Below are positions 63,633-64,000 of a stretch of 64,000 nucleotides of DNA, piece by piece. How positions within the stretch are numbered: position 1 is the stretch's first letter; every line of letters begins with the position of its first letter. Both the position numbers and the translations under genes were made by a program. This DNA comes from Motilimonas cestriensis (GTDB lineage: Bacteria > Pseudomonadota > Gammaproteobacteria > Enterobacterales > CBDFNC01): assembly GCF_021295315.1 (NCBI RefSeq), contig NZ_JAIMJA010000004.1:1-64000 (forward strand). Reading direction: 5' to 3'. The notes under the pieces are model-generated. The model did no database searches. It was not told the DNA's origin and saw only the letters and a program-made list of their open reading frames with translations.

Positions 63633-64000
63633 ATGAAATACATACTTACTGCTGCTTTGCTATCAATTGCCAGCTCACAAGCCTTCGCCGACACACCCAC
63701 TGAAGGTGAAACGGTTAGCCCTGAAATGCTAGAAGCTATTGCTCAGTCTGCTGATAGTAGAAGTGCTTTTCGCACCTGTTTAACTCTGTCTTCAACGAGT
63801 TATGAAAGAGTGACTGATGAAAAGTTGGTCGGGAAATTCACTGTTAGTCCTGAATGTGCGAGAAAGGTTCAATCATACTCTGTCGTCAGTAATGATTCGG
63901 GTGCAAATTTCAGAATTTCGCTTGTCGACTCTAATGGGCAAGTTGTTCGTGCAAGTAGTTATGCTGTAGCTGCTTATCCTGCTTCAGGGACATATTTTTG
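63633..64000 (+). CDS. Exported protein, partial at the window edge
   Basis: The frame opens with an ATG behind AAGGAG and is still open at the last base, so at least 122 codons are seen. The first 19 residues (YILTAALLSIASSQAFA) are a signal peptide, then a Ser/Val-rich mature part with two Cys (SAFRTCLTLSS and SPECARKVQ). Not recognised; the C-terminus lies outside the window. Confidence 0.65.
   Translation, partial: MKYILTAALLSIASSQAFADTPTEGETVSPEMLEAIAQSADSRSAFRTCLTLSSTSYERVTDEKLVGKFTVSPECARKVQSYSVVSNDSGANFRISLVDSNGQVVRASSYAVAAYPASGTYF

Larger units (their letters stand above)
55211..64000. mobile_element. Left part of a transposable phage or large Mu-like transposon
   Basis: The gene order is that of transposable phages: leftward repressor, divergent early operon with small DNA-binding regulators, a DDE transposase and an AAA+ target-selecting ATPase. 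The transposase/ATPase pair is closer to the BcepMu type than to Mu itself. No head, tail or lysis gene is reached by 64000, and the genes from 62988 on are not phage-like by inspection. It may be an intact phage continuing to the right, or a transposon with cargo. Confidence 0.65.

Overview
The window reads as chromosomal DNA of a gammaproteobacterium, most likely a Shewanella-type Alteromonadales. The evidence is an ilvLGMDA operon next to comM, glpE-glpG, a fliL-like gene followed by ubiC-ubiA, plsB/dgkA, lexA, and an aa3-type cytochrome c oxidase cluster that runs from coxB to a SCO1-type gene. The genus is inferred from gene content and order. Three mobile or accessory blocks interrupt this core.

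Block 1 (1-15311) is a Tn7-like island inserted in comM. Genes tnsA-tnsB-tnsC-tniD-tniE, in the tniCABDE order of Tn6022-type comM transposons, lie next to a right end carrying three TnsB-type repeats. The first 284 codons of comM survive at 15312-16162. On the other strand are a TnsE-like gene and a UvrD/Rep-type helicase. Left-end-like repeats start at 5269, yet further cargo lies beyond them and the rest of comM is not in the window. That cargo is a leftward operon: a broken patatin phospholipase gene, a ComEC-type metallo-beta-lactamase protein, an E2-E1 fusion (Cap2-like), a JAB peptidase (Cap3-like), a 4-TM protein, a 44-codon ORF and a terminator. It looks like a CBASS-related ubiquitin-like conjugation operon without a CD-NTase. 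A truncated endonuclease I gene lies at the edge.

Block 2 (16163-49819) is mostly housekeeping. It holds an attenuator-controlled ilvGMDA operon with an Ile/Leu/Val-rich leader peptide, envelope proteins of unknown role, glpE and glpG, a fructokinase/sugar isomerase pair (mannose route inferred), ubiC-ubiA, plsB and dgkA, a glycosyltransferase, lexA with two SOS boxes, and the oxidase genes with their haem A and copper assembly factors. It ends with an orphan ParD-like antitoxin, nnrS, a MATE transporter, a lipoprotein, trmL and a small membrane protein. An IS481-type transposase remnant lies at 23.7 kb.

Block 3 (49845-55150) is a retron. An ARM/HEAT-repeat protein and a winged-helix/SWIM protein precede a well-defined msr-msd RNA (13-nt a1/a2 repeats, UUU-loop hairpin, 22-bp msd stem, own promoter) and a reverse transcriptase fused to two C-terminal membrane helices. 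The layout matches what I recall as type XIII retrons. About 60 bp upstream starts Block 4 (55211 to the window end), the left side of a Mu/BcepMu-like transposable element: repressor, membrane protein, divergent early regulators, DDE transposase, AAA+ partner and two small paralogues. No structural phage genes are reached. The repressor C-terminus and the neighbouring membrane protein N-terminus share a short motif, F-N-x2-V-x-Q-V-x2-R-D-I-(I/V)-N, suggesting the two proteins contact each other.
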